A stretch of 64,000 nucleotides of DNA from Apricaphanius iberus (lineage: Eukaryota; Chordata; Actinopteri; Cyprinodontiformes; Aphaniidae): the NCBI GenBank assembly GCA_028564705.1, contig JAPXFQ010000166.1, positions 2,480,001 to 2,544,000 on the forward strand. Reading direction: 5' to 3'. The notes below the pieces were generated by a model. The model worked only from the letters and a program-made list of their open reading frames with translations, was not told where the DNA came from and made no database searches. Below are positions 20,656-33,299 of this stretch, in pieces (position 1 is the first letter of the stretch; the number at the start of each line of letters is the position of its first letter). A program made the translations under genes and the position numbers.

Positions 20656-22034
20656 CGTTACTGAGTAGAAAAATAATAAATAAATATGATTTAAAATATT
20701 TCACCCGGAAGTACTGCAATGCATGATGGATATGAGAACTGGCGCCAATAAGAATAAGGAGGGAAGCGGCTGAGATCGGAAAGAGACACCGTAGAATAAA
20801 ATTAAACAAAAAAAAACAAAAAACAATGTTAATCCATACGTGAGTGACCACTTCGACTTCAGTTCAAGAAAGGCTATGGCATTATTATGTGTTTGGCCAG
20901 AGACTGAGGTCGCAGATTTTACGTGTGAGGTAAGTTAAACTAAACTACTATGACAGTAAAGCCATAGTTTAATTAAAGGCTGTGCTGTGTTTAATGAAAG
21001 AAATCACTGAATGATTAAACTAAACATCTTGTTCAATGACCGGTTCACTTTTGACATTCTGTTTGGGGCGTAAAGTGCATTCAGGTTGGCGATCTGCAAC
21101 TAAATTAAACATTCCAATTTTATTGTTTTTCATCAAGCATGCAAGCAGGCTACTAATGCTGTTAGATTTGTTGGAATTTTTAGAAGGGTTTACAAAATGT
21201 AGAAGTAAAAATAAACTATCCTATAGATATTGGGATGTTACAAGTTAATTTTTCAATACAAAAATACTTTACTGCAAAGCGAGCAATGATTAACTCTACT
21301 AACTTTAAAAATGAACCGCTGCTCAAAATTAAGAAGAGGTTCAGAAAGCAACACTATGGATGGAGACAAAAGAGAAACCGTAATCTAGAAGTAGGGATGA
21401 AGGACATCCATCCATCCATCCATTTTCTGAACCGCTTAATCCTCAAGGGGTCGCGGGGGGGCTGGTGCCTAGCTTCAGCTGTCAACGGCCGAGAGGCGGG
21501 GTACACCCTGGACAGGTCGCCAATCCATTACAGGGAGGAAGGACATTTTGAGAAAATTTGTTTTTTTTAGCAGCTGCTATATTTAACAAACTTTATGTTT
21601 ATTTAACATGTTCTAATAACTGAAAGGTTTAAACCAGTCTCATAAAAAAATGAAATAGTTTTGTCTTAAATGTCTTATATTTTGATGCTACCCAACATCA
21701 TTTGGGGAAAGTCACAGCGGTTGTGACTGTCAGTGTTAGCCATTTCAATTTATTAGTTTCTAGTTAACCTGCAAGTACACTTTGAAAAAAAATGTGTGAA
21801 AAAGCAACTTTGGGATTAATGTCCCATTTCTTTTGTCACTATTCAGCAACTGCTGTAAAAAAAAAAGAAAAAAGGTGAGGAACTTCTACTCTGAGTACAT
21901 TTTAAGTAAGCTATTTCTTACATTTACTTAAGTAAATCTTTAGACTGGTAATTTTACTTGTACTATTGTAGAATTTCATCACAGTAGGAGTACTTTTACT
22001 TGAGTAGAAGATTTGAGAACTCTTTCCACCTCTG
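20521..22034. mobile_element. hAT-like non-autonomous element with cagaggtggaaag ends
   Basis: The left end is cagaggtggaaagtaacg and the right end ctctttccacctctg, inverted copies of a well-known fish repeat terminus. The inner parts share the ttacttaagta/acttgagtag words. The 8-bp flanks gcttttgg and ccgtttgg agree at six positions, a plausible decayed target duplication. It contains an AT dinucleotide run (about 20622-20651) and an inserted short repeat at about 21400-21535. No transposase frame is present. Confidence 0.7.
21405..21535 (+). repeat. Common teleost CATCCATC short repeat
   Basis: The stretch starts catccatccatccattttc, then carries gaaccgcttaatcctc, ggggtacaccctggacaggt and cgccaatccattacaggg. 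This block recurs widely in fish genomes as far as I know; its class is uncertain. Confidence 0.6.
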
Positions 22035-24032
22035 CCGTTTGGTTACTGATGGTAGATGCCCGTTAGACTGGGCCCAATGGGAACACAGATAGGAAATAGG
22101 CAGAAAGTTAAAATGGTTGTTTTTTCCCCATTACACTCACTAATGATGACTAACAAGTTTTTAAATTTTACCAACAGTTAAGCAGAATTTTTACAGGATT
22201 GAATATCTTGTTCCCACTTAAAACCTCTGATGAAAGAGCAAGAAAGACAGCATATTTATTTGAATCTGGCTCTCCTCTGATAACACTGTCCTTAAACAAA
22301 CATGCACAGCATACTTTTGACAGCCAGCCCCCTTTCAACACTTGCTGATGCCAATGTTAGATGACGACCAGTGACAGTTGGATACCTACCAAGAAAAAGA
22401 AAATCCAACAAGAACAAAACGCAATTCACTTGAACCATAACTGTGTCCAAAAACAGGAAAACCTTTACGATCTTTACAGGGAGTGAAGGTTTTCCCATAA
22501 TGCTCTGCTGTAATACAAAAAACAGCCACCTTTAAAATATTTTGCACACCTGTAGGATTTACCAGAGGCTGCATTCCAGATGGTAAAGCTGCTTCCTGAG
22601 CAGCATCTGTCTTATATATAAACTGATTGGACACTTGGTCTGCACTGTGGGGAAAACAAAAATTTCCCCAAACTTGAATCATTGTCAATTAGACATTTTT
22701 CCATTAAGGCCTCAAAGCTACAGGGAGAATCTTTCATTGTCAACATGAGTCTAGTACCTTAATGCCACATAGTACAACTGACTGCATGCGTTAAAATCAT
22801 TTTGTTCATGGCTACTGTATTTTACAACCACTACTCTTTATTTTTGTGTTCAAATCATGACACGATAATGATCTTATAAGCCTGTTGTTCCTAAGTTTCA
22901 GAACTGAAGAAGTCTTTTGGATGAGAGGTGAAACATCTGCAACATAGCAAGAAAAGTCCAGTTGCCTTCACTTTTAACTCTTAATCATGTCCTGGATGAC
23001 TGAGAATCTAAACCAACAGTAAATAATGACACACTTCAAGTTGCAAGCGATTTAACTGGTTAAAACTTTTTTCACCCATATAGATTTTAAATAGATATCA
23101 CTTCTTCAAAATTAGTTGACTGTGTGCAAAAACTATGAGGGCAAGTGTTATTGCTTAAAAGCAAAAATGTAGTAAAAAAATATGAAAAAAGCAAAAGCTT
23201 TAAAGTGAATTTGTGATTAATAAGAAGCCTGAACTCAATACATCTGAATGCAAGCCTATAGGCTGATACATACTTCACAAAAACAGATACATTTGTTCTC
23301 TTTGCAAGGGATGTAGGAAAATGCACAAATTCTGGCAAGGACATTTCCCATTTCACATGAACTAAAAAGCAATACAACTAAGAATACTCATAGATTTCTC
23401 CAACAACAAAACATATTCCCGTAGCTGGTCAGAAAGGAAGTGAGATTTATTCATCAGTGCATGACTAAGCTAACTACTATTGCAATCCTGAGTTTATAAT
23501 TCTCAATTCAGCATGTCCACTACCAGTGGTTGTACTGTACAAAAATCTGTGATGGATTTAATGATATAAACATCATGAGAAGAGCAAACAAACATTTACC
23601 TACAGGAGCCATCACCAAATCTGATTAGGTCTGCACGATATATTGCAAATATATCACAAAGCACGGTTTGGAGTGCTGTTGTTTTTGGCTAATGTGTTCA
23701 AAGTGTTATGAACCTGCTTTTTCTATGTTAGTAGAGTCTCACACCAGACACGACTGAGAGCTCAAAATGTTAAAGGTCACAGAGTGATGGACAAGCACAA
23801 GATGAGAAAGAGAGGATTAAAAAAATTAAATATCCCAGCTGATATTGTCATTGCAAAATTTATAAATATTGTTCTGTCCTCTGACATACTCTCAGCTCAA
23901 ACTTCCAACTTCTACAGTATGTACAGATAAACATTATGACATGATACTTTATTTCTTACAGTAGGCTGTGAAGTTAACTATATATAGGCCAGTTACTACG
24001 CTGTGTTACTTACCAGTTACAGACGTATTCTA
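22035..24032. other. Gene-free stretch
   Basis: No exon is recognised. At 22915-22970 gatgagaggtgaaacatct resembles a widespread fish repeat. At 23628-23660 gtctgcacgatatattgc resembles a hAT-like end. Confidence 0.4.
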
Positions 24033-25543
24033 CAGGTGCTGGCCAGTAAATTAGAATATCATCAAAAAGTTGAATTATTTCAATAATTCCATTCAAAACG
24101 TGAAACTTGTACATTATATTCATGCAATACACACAGATCAATGTATTTCCAATGTTTATTTCTTTTAACTTTGATATTTATAAGTGACAACTAATGAAAA
24201 CTCCAAATTTGGTATCTCAAAAATTTAGAATATTTTAAAGGCCAATTAAAAAAAAATGTTTTTTTTTAAATGTTGGCCAACTGAAAAGAATGAACATGAA
24301 AAGAATGTGCATGTATAGCACTCAATACTTAGTAGGGGCTCCTTTTGCCTCCATCACTGCAGTAATGCGTCGTGGCATGGACTCGATCAGTCTGTGGCAC
24401 TGCTCAGGTGTTATGAGAGCCCAGGTTGCTCTGAAAGTCGTCTTCAGCTCCTCTGCATTGTTGGGTCTAGCGTATTGCATATCTTCCGCTTCACAATACC
24501 CCATAGATTTTCTATGGGGTTAAGGTCAGGCGAGTTTGCTGGCCAATCAAGGACAGGGATACCATGGTCCTTGAACCAGGTACTGGTGGTTTTGGCACTG
24601 TGTGCAGGTGCCAAGTCCTGTTGAAAAGTGAAGTCTGCATCCCCATAAAGTTGGTCAGCAGCAGGAAGCATGAAGTGCTCTAAAACTTCCTGGTAGACGG
24701 CTGCATTGACCTTGGACCTCAGGAAACAGAGTGGGCCAACACCGGCAGATGACATGGCACCCCACACCATCACTGACGGTGGAAACTTTACACTGGACCT
24801 CATGCAACATGGATTCTGTGCTTCTCCGCTCTTCCTCCAGACTCTGGGTCCTTGATTTCCAAAGGAAATGCAAAAATTGCTTTCATCAGAAAACATAACT
24901 TTGGACCACTCAGCAGCAGTCCAGTCCTTTTTGTCCTTGGCCCAGGCAACTGCCCAGCCAGCTGCAGTCCACTCTTTGTAGATCTCCCCCACATTTTTGA
25001 ATGGGTTTGTCGTCACAATTCTCTGCAGGGTGCGGTTATCCCTAGAGCTTGTACACTTTTTTCTACCACATTTTTTCCGTCCCTTCGCCTGTCTGTTAAT
25101 GTGCTTGGACACAGAGCTCTGCGAACAGCCAGCTTCTTTAGCAATCACCTTTTGTGTCTTGCCCTCCTTGTACAAGGTGTCAATGGTCGTCTTTTGGACA
25201 GCTGTTAAGTCAGAAGTCTTCCCCATGATTGTGGAGCCTTCAGAACAAGACTGAGGGACCTTTTAAAGGCCTTTGCAGGTGTTTTGAGTTAATCAGCTGA
25301 TTAGAGTGGCACCAGGTGTCTTCTATATTGGGCCTTTTCAGAATATTCTAATTTTCTGAGATACTGAATTTGGTGTTTTCATTAGCTGTCAGTTGTAAAA
25401 ATAAAAATGAAAATTAATAAACACTTGAAATATATCACTATGTGTGGAAGGAAAGTATACAGTATACAAGTTTCACGTTTTGAATGGAATTACTGAAATA
25501 ATTAAACTTTTTGATGATATTCTAATTTACTGGCCAGCACCTG
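24033..25543 (-). mobile_element. Tc1-like DNA transposon with intact ends, TA flanks
   Basis: The left end CAGGTGCTGGCCAGTAAATT at 24033 is repeated inverted at the right end (to 25543), and the match continues about 80 bp inward with few changes. TA dinucleotides flank it at 24031-24032 and 25544-25545. The length is 1511 bp. This is a young or well-preserved Tc1/mariner copy. Confidence 0.93.
24444..25226 (-). pseudogene. Tc1 transposase, internally deleted (260 aa)
   Basis: The frame starts MGKTSDLTAVQKTTIDTLYK and carries an HTH (GCSQSSVSKHINRQ). The DDE core follows: MFSDESNFCISF (first D), FQQDLAPAHSA (second D) and SPDLNPIENLWGIVKRK (the E). Between EIYKEWTAAG and WAKDKKDWTAAEW the second DNA-binding part is missing, and the join leaves a repeated WTAA word. 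Family members are about 340 aa. The frame is open, but the protein is probably inactive. The C-terminus after KRKICNTLDPT drops out of the family frame. Confidence 0.88.
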
Positions 25544-26625
25544 TACATTTTGAAAACCTGGTTTCCTGTATATTCTGAGTCATGTAATGTCGGGTGTTAG
25601 TTGGTTAAGTTCCAGCTTAGTTTTTTGGTTCTTCATGTAGTTTGTATTTACCAATTGTTCAGTTCAATTCATTCTATTTTAGTAGTATTTGTTATCTTCT
25701 ATTTTAGTAACTCTGTTTTTCAGCACATGTAATAGTCTTCATTGTTTCCAACTGTGTCTTTTCATCCTGACTGTGTATACATAATCTTGTCTCACCCTCC
25801 AGGCTCTTTTTCCAAGTGATGTTTTTTGTTTAGTTATTTTTTTGTGGCTATTTTAAAAGATGTTGTGAGTACTTTGAACTTTTTCTGTTATCCGTCTGGG
25901 TTCTGCAGCACATTCAGTTCCCCTAAGTCTATTGAATCCATCAATCCCCTGCCTTCCATGTTTGAATTTTTTAATCATCTCTACAAGCACCATTCTCTGG
26001 ACGTAAAAACTATGACTGTAACATACAAACTTAAATTATAAGGAAGTGTAAGAAATAGTTCAATAGGTTTAAGTTTTTTAAATTAAGATTCTCACAATAA
26101 CTTGCAGAAAAAAATCTCCTTCAGTCCAATCCATAACTTTTATTTCGGTAATGGATGTCTGTTATGGTTATTATTCAAATATGTGCTTCTCAGAACCACA
26201 AGAAAATACCCAAACATAAGCTTTCAAATATATAAATAAATAAATGCAGAAACTTGTAAAAAAAAGATGACAGTCAAGTTGAACTTGTTACCGTTGTGTT
26301 GCTGTGTTACATAAACTGAGAGCAGGTGATAGACTGTACCATGTCAGAGTATATCAGGATAGAAAAAGTCACAAAAACACCATAACTGTCAGCACAAATC
26401 TACACTTATGCTCTTTTTCCTGGAAGATCCTACTGCTGCAACAGAAAGGCTGGAAAAAAGGCAGGCACTGAGAAAAAAAAAATAATAAATGTATGTGTGC
26501 TTCAGACTCGAAACAGATGTTTTTCCTATTTACTGTAATTTGTTAAATAAAGTATATTAATTGTATTTTTGCCAGTACTAATTAACTATTTGTGTATGAG
26601 TTGTTGAGTAATTATCCAAAATATG

Positions 26626-28050
26626 CAGTGCCCAGCATTAATGAGTACACCCCTTTTAAAAAGTATGAATTCAATCAGTAACTCAATGAACAAAAGAACA
26701 ATTTCCAAACTTTTCACAAGGTCGAGTTTTATTCAACACTTATTTAACTCCATAACATGAAATTAAGGTTAATAATCTAATTTAGATCACAAAATCTTCA
26801 GTTTTACTAGAATTGGTTGAAGCAAAAATAAATACAACCCACAACAAAAACTACTACATCTAGTATTTTGTATGAGCACTGTGATTTTTAAGCTTGGCAC
26901 CAAGTCTTTTAGGAATGGAATGAACAAGTTGGTGACATACAGTATTGCAACATATATCTTTTTTCCATTCTTCAAGAATAACCACTTTTAGAACCTGGAT
27001 GCTGGATGGAGAGGGATTCTCAACTTGTCACTTCAGGATTCCCCACAGGTGTTCGCCTGGGTTCAGATCAAGAGACAAGCTTGGCCATTGAATCACCTTC
27101 ACCCTGTTCTGCTTCAGAACTGCAACAGTAGCTTTAGATTAGTGTTTTGGATCATTGTCGTGTTGGAAAACTGCACGACGACAAGTGCACGGAGTGATGG
27201 CAGCATCTTCTCCTTCAGTATAGAGCAGTACATTGTTGAGTTCATGATATCATCAATGAAATGCAGCTCCCCAACACCAGCAGCACTCATACAGCCCCAC
27301 ATCAGGACACTGCAACCACCATGTTTCACTGTAGGCAACATGCTTTTCTCTTTGAAATCCTCACCTGTACGACGCCATACAGTTTTTAAACCATTAGTTC
27401 CAAAAACAGTGATCTTGATCTCATCACTCACAGTATAGAGTCCCGGTAGTCTTCGTCTTTTTCAGCATGGGCCCAAGCAATTTGTAGGCGTGCTTTTTTG
27501 TGCATGGGCTTTAGGAGAGGCTTCCTTCATGGACGATACCTATGCATGCCATTCCTCTGCAGTGTGCATCCTATGGTGTCACAGGAAACGGTCACTCCAG
27601 TTTAGCTTTTTACTGCTTTAGCTAACTGCAGTAAACTTGCATGGCGATTTTCTTCAAAAATTCTCATTCAGAAAACGCTCCTGTCGAGATGTTAACTTCT
27701 GTGTACGGCCTGTGTAAGATGGTTGCACTTCCATATTTCTTTCATTTTTGGATCACTGTTGCTACAGTATTTTGACTGATATGTAAAGCTTTGCTGATCT
27801 TCTTGTAGCACTCACCTATTTTGTGTAAAGAAATGATTTCCTTTCTCAGATTTTGTGACATTTCTCTTCCATGGGTAGCCATTTCTGACAGCATGAAATG
27901 GGAAGGGCTTTTCTTTGTTAAGTAATGCCCATTTATAGTCACCTGTCTGCTGGACACATCTCTGGTTGAATGCCTGTTTTGTAGTCTTAGGTGTGGCTTT
28001 TCTCCTAGGACTATAATTGGGGTGTACTCATTTTTGCAACATGGGCTTGA
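26626..28050 (-). mobile_element. Degenerate Tc1-like element
   Basis: The ends are imperfect inverted repeats: gcattaatgagtacacccc at about 26634 and ggggtgtactcatttttgc at about 28019. Minus-strand remnants read MATHGREMSQNLRKEIISLH (N-terminal HTH, near 27880), MSDEIKITVFG (first catalytic D, near 27420), and a region with VKHGGCSVLMWGCMSAAGVG. Frameshifts and stops separate these blocks. Confidence 0.8.
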
Positions 28051-28209
28051 ATGAATTTGTGAGGAAAAAAATATATTTTTTGTGTGTGCAAATAAACAAA
28101 TATGTTTGCAATCAATTGTCCACATTTGTGGGTGTATTTTTTAAATATATACAAATAACTTGGTGAGAAGATATCAATGGTTAAAGCAATTATTAGAAAA
28201 TTGAATAAA

Positions 28210-28305
28210 TACAAGATCACTGACAATCTGAGAGGCAAGTTCTCAATTACCTTAAGAGAGCTGGGACCAAAGTAACAAAGGTTAGCATTATGAAAACACT
28301 ACAGT
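28210..28305 (+). mobile_element. Tc1 transposase fragment, left part
   Basis: The stretch after gatcactgacaatctgag resembles a Tc1 transposase N-terminal region. It is cut at 28305 by the inserted hAT-type element and apparently resumes at 29239. Confidence 0.45.
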
Positions 28306-29230
28306 TAGGCCTGGGCGGTATACCGGTTCATAACAAGAACGGGTGTTTATTTTCGTTATGATGTGAATTTTTATTATACCCCTATACCGGTGAATAGCTT
28401 GGATAACTTTCAGAACGTTTAAAGAGGGGAAGTGTTTCAGCCAGGACCGAATTCTCTGCTACGCGCTTTTCACCACAGTGTAGAAAATAAAGTTTTTAAC
28501 TAAATGCAGCTGCTGGCAGGAGCGAACCACACAATTCTGATGAAGTAATCCCAAATAAGAGGAGCCTCATCTATAGTTTAAAAAGTTCAACCGGCTTTAA
28601 AATGTCAAACGAGAACCGAACGGCACACCTTTTATAAACGCTACTGAGAGTAACCAGTAGGGGGAAGTGTTGAGCGCTATTTGACCGTCTGTATGTAAAC
28701 GCGGTCAACAACGGCAAAACCAGTAGGAAAGAAATCAAAAATAGCGGTGAATATGTTTTACATACCATCTATGAAACTTCTGCCGTCTTTTTTTCTGCTG
28801 TTATCTGAATATTAACCAGCTAATAATCTCCTACGGTCGCCATGTTTATTCTACTTCTTCTTTGGCAAAATCCGGTCTGAGTCTATACTCTGCCCCTAGC
28901 GGGATTCTTCAGTACTACATGTAAAGCAATTAGAAGATGCAATTTGTTGCTTGCGCCGATGTGAGGTTTTTAAAAAATCATACATTCAGCCTTAGAACAT
29001 CAAGAATGTCTACTAGAATCATAATCATTCATTATTTTCATATCATTCACCGGTGTCAATATGCAGTCCATATGGCAGTAACATGGGTTATTTAAAGCAC
29101 ATTTATATATTCTTCATTCTTATAAGATAATGTGGATATGAACGGTCTTGTATGGCAAAACATACCGTAATACCGTTGTGTTTTTAAAAAATACAGTGAT
29201 ATGAAAATGTTGCCATACCGCCCACCCCTT
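28306..29230. mobile_element. Non-autonomous hAT-type element nested in a Tc1 remnant
   Basis: The left end TAGGCCTGGGCGGTATACC and the inverted right end AAGGGGTGGGCGGTATGGC share GGGCGGTAT. The flanks are the same 8 bp, actacagt, at 28298-28305 and 29231-29238, as expected of hAT insertion. The 925-bp body has no transposase frame. Confidence 0.8.
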
Positions 29231-29238
29231 ACTACAGT

Positions 29239-29640
29239 ACATCATCATGGATTAGAATCTTGCAAGTCCCCCTGCTTAAGCCACTACATGTCCAAGCCTT
29301 TCTAAGGTTTACCAGAGACCATTTGGATGATCCAGAGGAGGATTGGGAGAATGTCAAGTGGTCAGATGAGACCAAAATAGAACTCTTAGATATAAACGCC
29401 ACTCGTCATGTGTATATCCAGCATGAAAAACTGACAGCTTGGGAAATGAAGGAGTGGCAATGTAAAAACCATTTAATGTTATGGAGTGGCCTAGCCAGTC
29501 TCCAGACCTCAACCCAATTGAAAATACATATTGATTTTCTTGCTTGCCCCATAAAAAATAATCGCAAGGTAAAGCGCAAATGCAATAAAAAGAAAAAATG
29601 TGAGATTAGATTATTTTCCAAAATTGTTCAGCCCTTCTGT
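29239..29640 (+). pseudogene. Tc1 transposase fragment, right part
   Basis: It reads FTRDHLDDPEEDWENVKWSD then ETKIELL (first catalytic D). Around 29485, tggcctagccagtctccaga encodes the WPSQSPDLNPIEN word in another frame. The middle of the gene is deleted. It continues a Tc1 copy interrupted by the hAT-type insertion on its left. Confidence 0.8.
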
Positions 29641-30008
29641 TTTTGAGAAGAGAATTGGTTAAAAAATTACAAGATATCAAATTGCAACTCGACATCAAAG
29701 ACCTTTTAAACAAAATTTCTAGTCCTGAAAAAAAATGCTAATATATTTTACGAAGTAAAAATTAATAAAAAAGAATATAGCTTTTGTTTTTTCTTTAGTA
29801 TTTAGTAGAACATAAGTTGGGCATATTTTGTATGCACCAAACATTGCGTATCAACCGTCATTAAATAGACAATTATAGTTTATGTTATTATTTTAACTGT
29901 TTTAGTCAGAAGTTTTAAAAGTCATGTTTCTGAACTCAGCATATATTTCGGACTTTCCTTGAAAGCGCCAGACATGTTCAGCTTTGTCAGATGTTTGTGC
30001 AGACCCGG

Positions 30009-30480
30009 CGTCATGGGCGGGCCTGGGCGGGCCGGGCCCGCCCATCTGGAGGACGGGCCCGCCCAGGAAAGATTACACTTCATGTGAATATATTGGCTCA
30101 AAACGAACAATAGATGGCGCTCTAGATTACTAATTAGGAGTTTTAGTTTCGGTAAAAGAAGATCCTTTGGCAGTTTGGCACAGCAGCTTGCTAAAATGGA
30201 CATTAGAGCTTGGTTTAGCAAACAGAAAAGCAATCCCAGCACAAGTAGGGATAATACATCAAGAGGGCAAGTGCAGCCAGAAATTGCTTCAACAAGCACT
30301 TCTGCTACGAGCGCTTCTGCACCTGAAGCAACAGTAATTCTGCCACCGGGTGGCAGCAGCACCAGCATAAATTACTGTTCCCAAATCCCATATTTGAGTT
30401 CCATTATGTTTTATAAAGAGTTTTCCACGGAGCTTGTTTTCATTTATCTTTAAGGTTTGAGCAAAAAAGGTGTTGATGTG
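30009..30480 (+). pseudogene. ZMYM-type hAT transposase, 5' fragment
   Basis: A very GC-rich start (gggcgggcctgggcgggccg, with its inverted copies to about 30065) is followed by a frame reading MDIRAWFSKQKSNPSTSRDN then a Ser/Thr/Ala-rich stretch. This is how ZMYM1-like hAT transposases of fish begin. The rest of the transposase is missing. At 30377-30480 the sequence joins a block that recurs at 36545-36650. Confidence 0.6.
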
Positions 30481-30958
30481 CTAAAATATTTAGTATTCTT
30501 TCCAAAACATTGTTTTTTCAGTAGACATTTGTGTAAAGCTGCTCTCGAGTTTCTAGAGTAAATTTGTTTTAAACACAATATTATATATTACATATAGTCC
30601 TACTATAGTTTAACACTGTTGATTTGCTTCTAAGATTTTTGTCGTTATTACTATTTTGTTAAACAACCAGGATATTTCATTTCAAAGGCCACATAAACAG
30701 TTATTTATTTGCTCGGATTTTAAAAAGTCCTACAATTTTTGATTAAAATGTTTTTAAAAAGCCTATTAAAATTAAAAATGTTTTTGAACCATTTTGAATA
30801 CAGGTGTGGCTGCTGTGTTTTTGATTAAAATGTTTTAAAAAGCATATCAAATTTGAAACTGTTTTTCAATAATCTTTTTGAAAATAAAACGCTAGATTTT
30901 TCCCCCAATCTTCCGTTTAGAAAAAACGGTGGTGCATACTTCTTTCCAGCAGGTGGCG

Positions 30959-31073
30959 AGGTCCGTGTAATGCTTGTCAGTTCATTATTCAATTTGCAGC
31001 ACCTCCTGCCGCAAATAGAAAATTGAGCAGTCGTTTCGTTTTTCATTTTTCACTCGTTCAGCCGCAAATAGAA
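30959..31073 (+). repeat. 115-bp direct repeat, copy 1
   Basis: Identical to 31619-31733 except for t at 30971 against c at 31631. The match stops abruptly at 31073. Confidence 0.92.
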
Positions 31074-31075
31074 TA

Positions 31076-32998
31076 GGGGGGCAGTGGGTTTTTCTGAGGG
31101 GGCTCAGTAAACTGTCTTTTAATTAACCCTTTTGCATGTTTATAAATATATCTGGTGGACGTTACATACACATACTTCCGTGTCAAATCTACCGTTTTGT
31201 GTCACTAACTTGTTCTACATACCTTACTGGAAAGCTAAGAGTATTCATTGTTTGATTCAAATTATGTATACCAATTAAAGATGCAAACAAAAATTAAGAC
31301 ACAGTAGGCTAACCATTTTTACTGAGTCTCTAAGAAAAATATGTCCAACTCACCGTTCTTAGCTGCACCTGCACATCACCGAGTCATCTCAAACAAAAAC
31401 AATCCTTATGTCCAGTTAATGGTCTTTAATAAAGTACTTAGTCCATAAGTCTTCCTCTGTATCCTGCCCTGCCGCTTAAAACTTTAGTAAATTCTTCTTT
31501 TTGCCGCATTTCTCGTAATTTTTACATCAAAAATACTAGTTAGCATGCTGCTGCATTAGCTGTGTGCTTCTTTTTTCTTTATCGCTGCTGGTAAAAAATG
31601 ACTTCATGTATTCTCGCCAGGTCCGTGTAACGCTTGTCAGTTCATTATTCAATTTGCAGCACCTCCTGCCGCAAATAGAAAATTGAGCAGTCGTTTCGTT
31701 TTTCATTTTTCACTCGTTCAGCCGCAAATAGAAAATTGAGCAGTCTTTTCGATTTTCACTGTGTCTGCTATAGTCGGCAAATGGCCCTATTCATTTATTA
31801 TAAAAATATGTAATTGACCTTTTTTCATTTCAATTTCGTCTTGGATTGTACCATTATGAGATGAGGTGAGACCGGGCGGTGCAAGTGAATGCACGCGCCG
31901 AAAGTTTCCGCGCGCTCATTGACGTTCTCAATTGTTTATCTGGTGGCGGCCACGACCTGATGGATTCACAGTTTAGTCTTCACAAAGGCATAAAACGCCT
32001 AAACATTTCTGCCCGGGACTTAAATCGCGACAGAATTGTGTTCATATTTCAGGTATGTCAATTTAACAGAATTTGTTCCAATGTAGGCCTAATTTTGTGT
32101 TTAAGTTAGCAGATTCCCTTAACTTGGCTCATCACGTGGCCATGGCAGTTTCCATAAATGTTTTCATGTGTTAATTGCTGTGTGTGTGGGGGGGGGGGAT
32201 ACGTTGGGTAAGGGGGTGTGAGGGTTCAGGTTGCATATGGTTTGGGGAAAAAACTAAACTATTTTAAAATTCAAGAATGCAAAAGTTAATAAAATTAAGC
32301 CCGCACCAGGCATATTCTCGTGCGTTTTTCACCGCGGTCACGCCATCCCCGCTTCTCGCCATTAAAAAATGACATAGGCGTATATTCAACTTATTACGGC
32401 AAGTCGGGTTTGACTGTGGCAGCAGCGGTGCATTCAAATGAACCTTCATATTATAACAGCAACAACGAAAAAATGACAAAGACATGATTAGATTTGGTCC
32501 ATGTTTCCTGTGGAAAATAACACATTATGAAACTGGTTCACTGCAGTATATTGGATTTATGACTTTTTAAAAACATAACAGTATCACATTGACTCCTATG
32601 CAGGTGGCTTTTGAAATGGCTTCAAAATCCACTAAATGCAATGTTATCAGCAAATTTCACCGTCATGTGGTTCAACAGGCATTAAAGGATGCATGTTATA
32701 CTTTTGATGTAATTTTACTGCAGAATTGCTAAAGAATTAAATGATCAGTATGGCTGACTCCAGTGCCAGGGACAGTGTCATATCCAGAGGTCAGGAGTGC
32801 ATTTGATCTGGTAGAAGATTTATTAAATGCACCATATTGCATGTTGAGCCATTTATATTCAAGCTGTTGGTTATCCTATTTCATAAATTAAATTTGCATT
32901 ATGAGAGTGTAACAACACAGTAACAGCGAACCTTTGCACTTCCCACTCCTATGCAGGTGGCTTTTGAAATGCCACCTCAGAAAAACCCACTGCCCCCC
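31076..32998. mobile_element. Element bounded by perfect 24-bp inverted repeats
   Basis: The left end, 31076-31099 (ggggggcagtgggttttt, then ctgagg), is the exact reverse complement of 32975-32998. The inside holds an exon-like frame on + at 31879-32051 ending in a gtatgt donor (SFRALIDVLNCLSGGGHDLM, then DLNRDRIVFIFQ) and a 25-bp word ctcctatgcaggtggctttt repeated at 32602 and 32947. Class not recognised. Confidence 0.55.
31619..31745 (+). repeat. 115-bp direct repeat, copy 2
   Basis: Exactly 660 bp downstream of copy 1. It carries the word gccgcaaatagaaaattgag twice, at about 31669 and 31721. Confidence 0.92.
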
Positions 32999-33299
32999 CA
33001 GGTAATGCCCTCTGGCGCCGGGTCTGTGTTTGTGTGTGACTTACAAAAGAAAGATTGCTCTTTTTAAAAAAAAGTGATAAAGAAGCTAGTGGTTGCTCAT
33101 TTGCGTGGAGAATTCCTTTAACATGGCCCACACGTTTGCCTCCAGTGAAGATGGAGCAGCTACAGCTAGTTAGCTAACACAGCGCATCAGATTTGCTCCG
33201 TGCTGGAAAGACACTGTGGAGGCCGTTGCCTGACAAACACAGCAAATTATAAAACTGTAAATGTTGAAAAAAAAAGTATTTTTAATAATCAAAACTGTA

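Noticed and set aside
22915..22970. Hammerhead-ribozyme-like words gatgag ... gaaac
   Set aside because: The expected flanking stems could not be drawn, and the text matches a widespread fish repeat.
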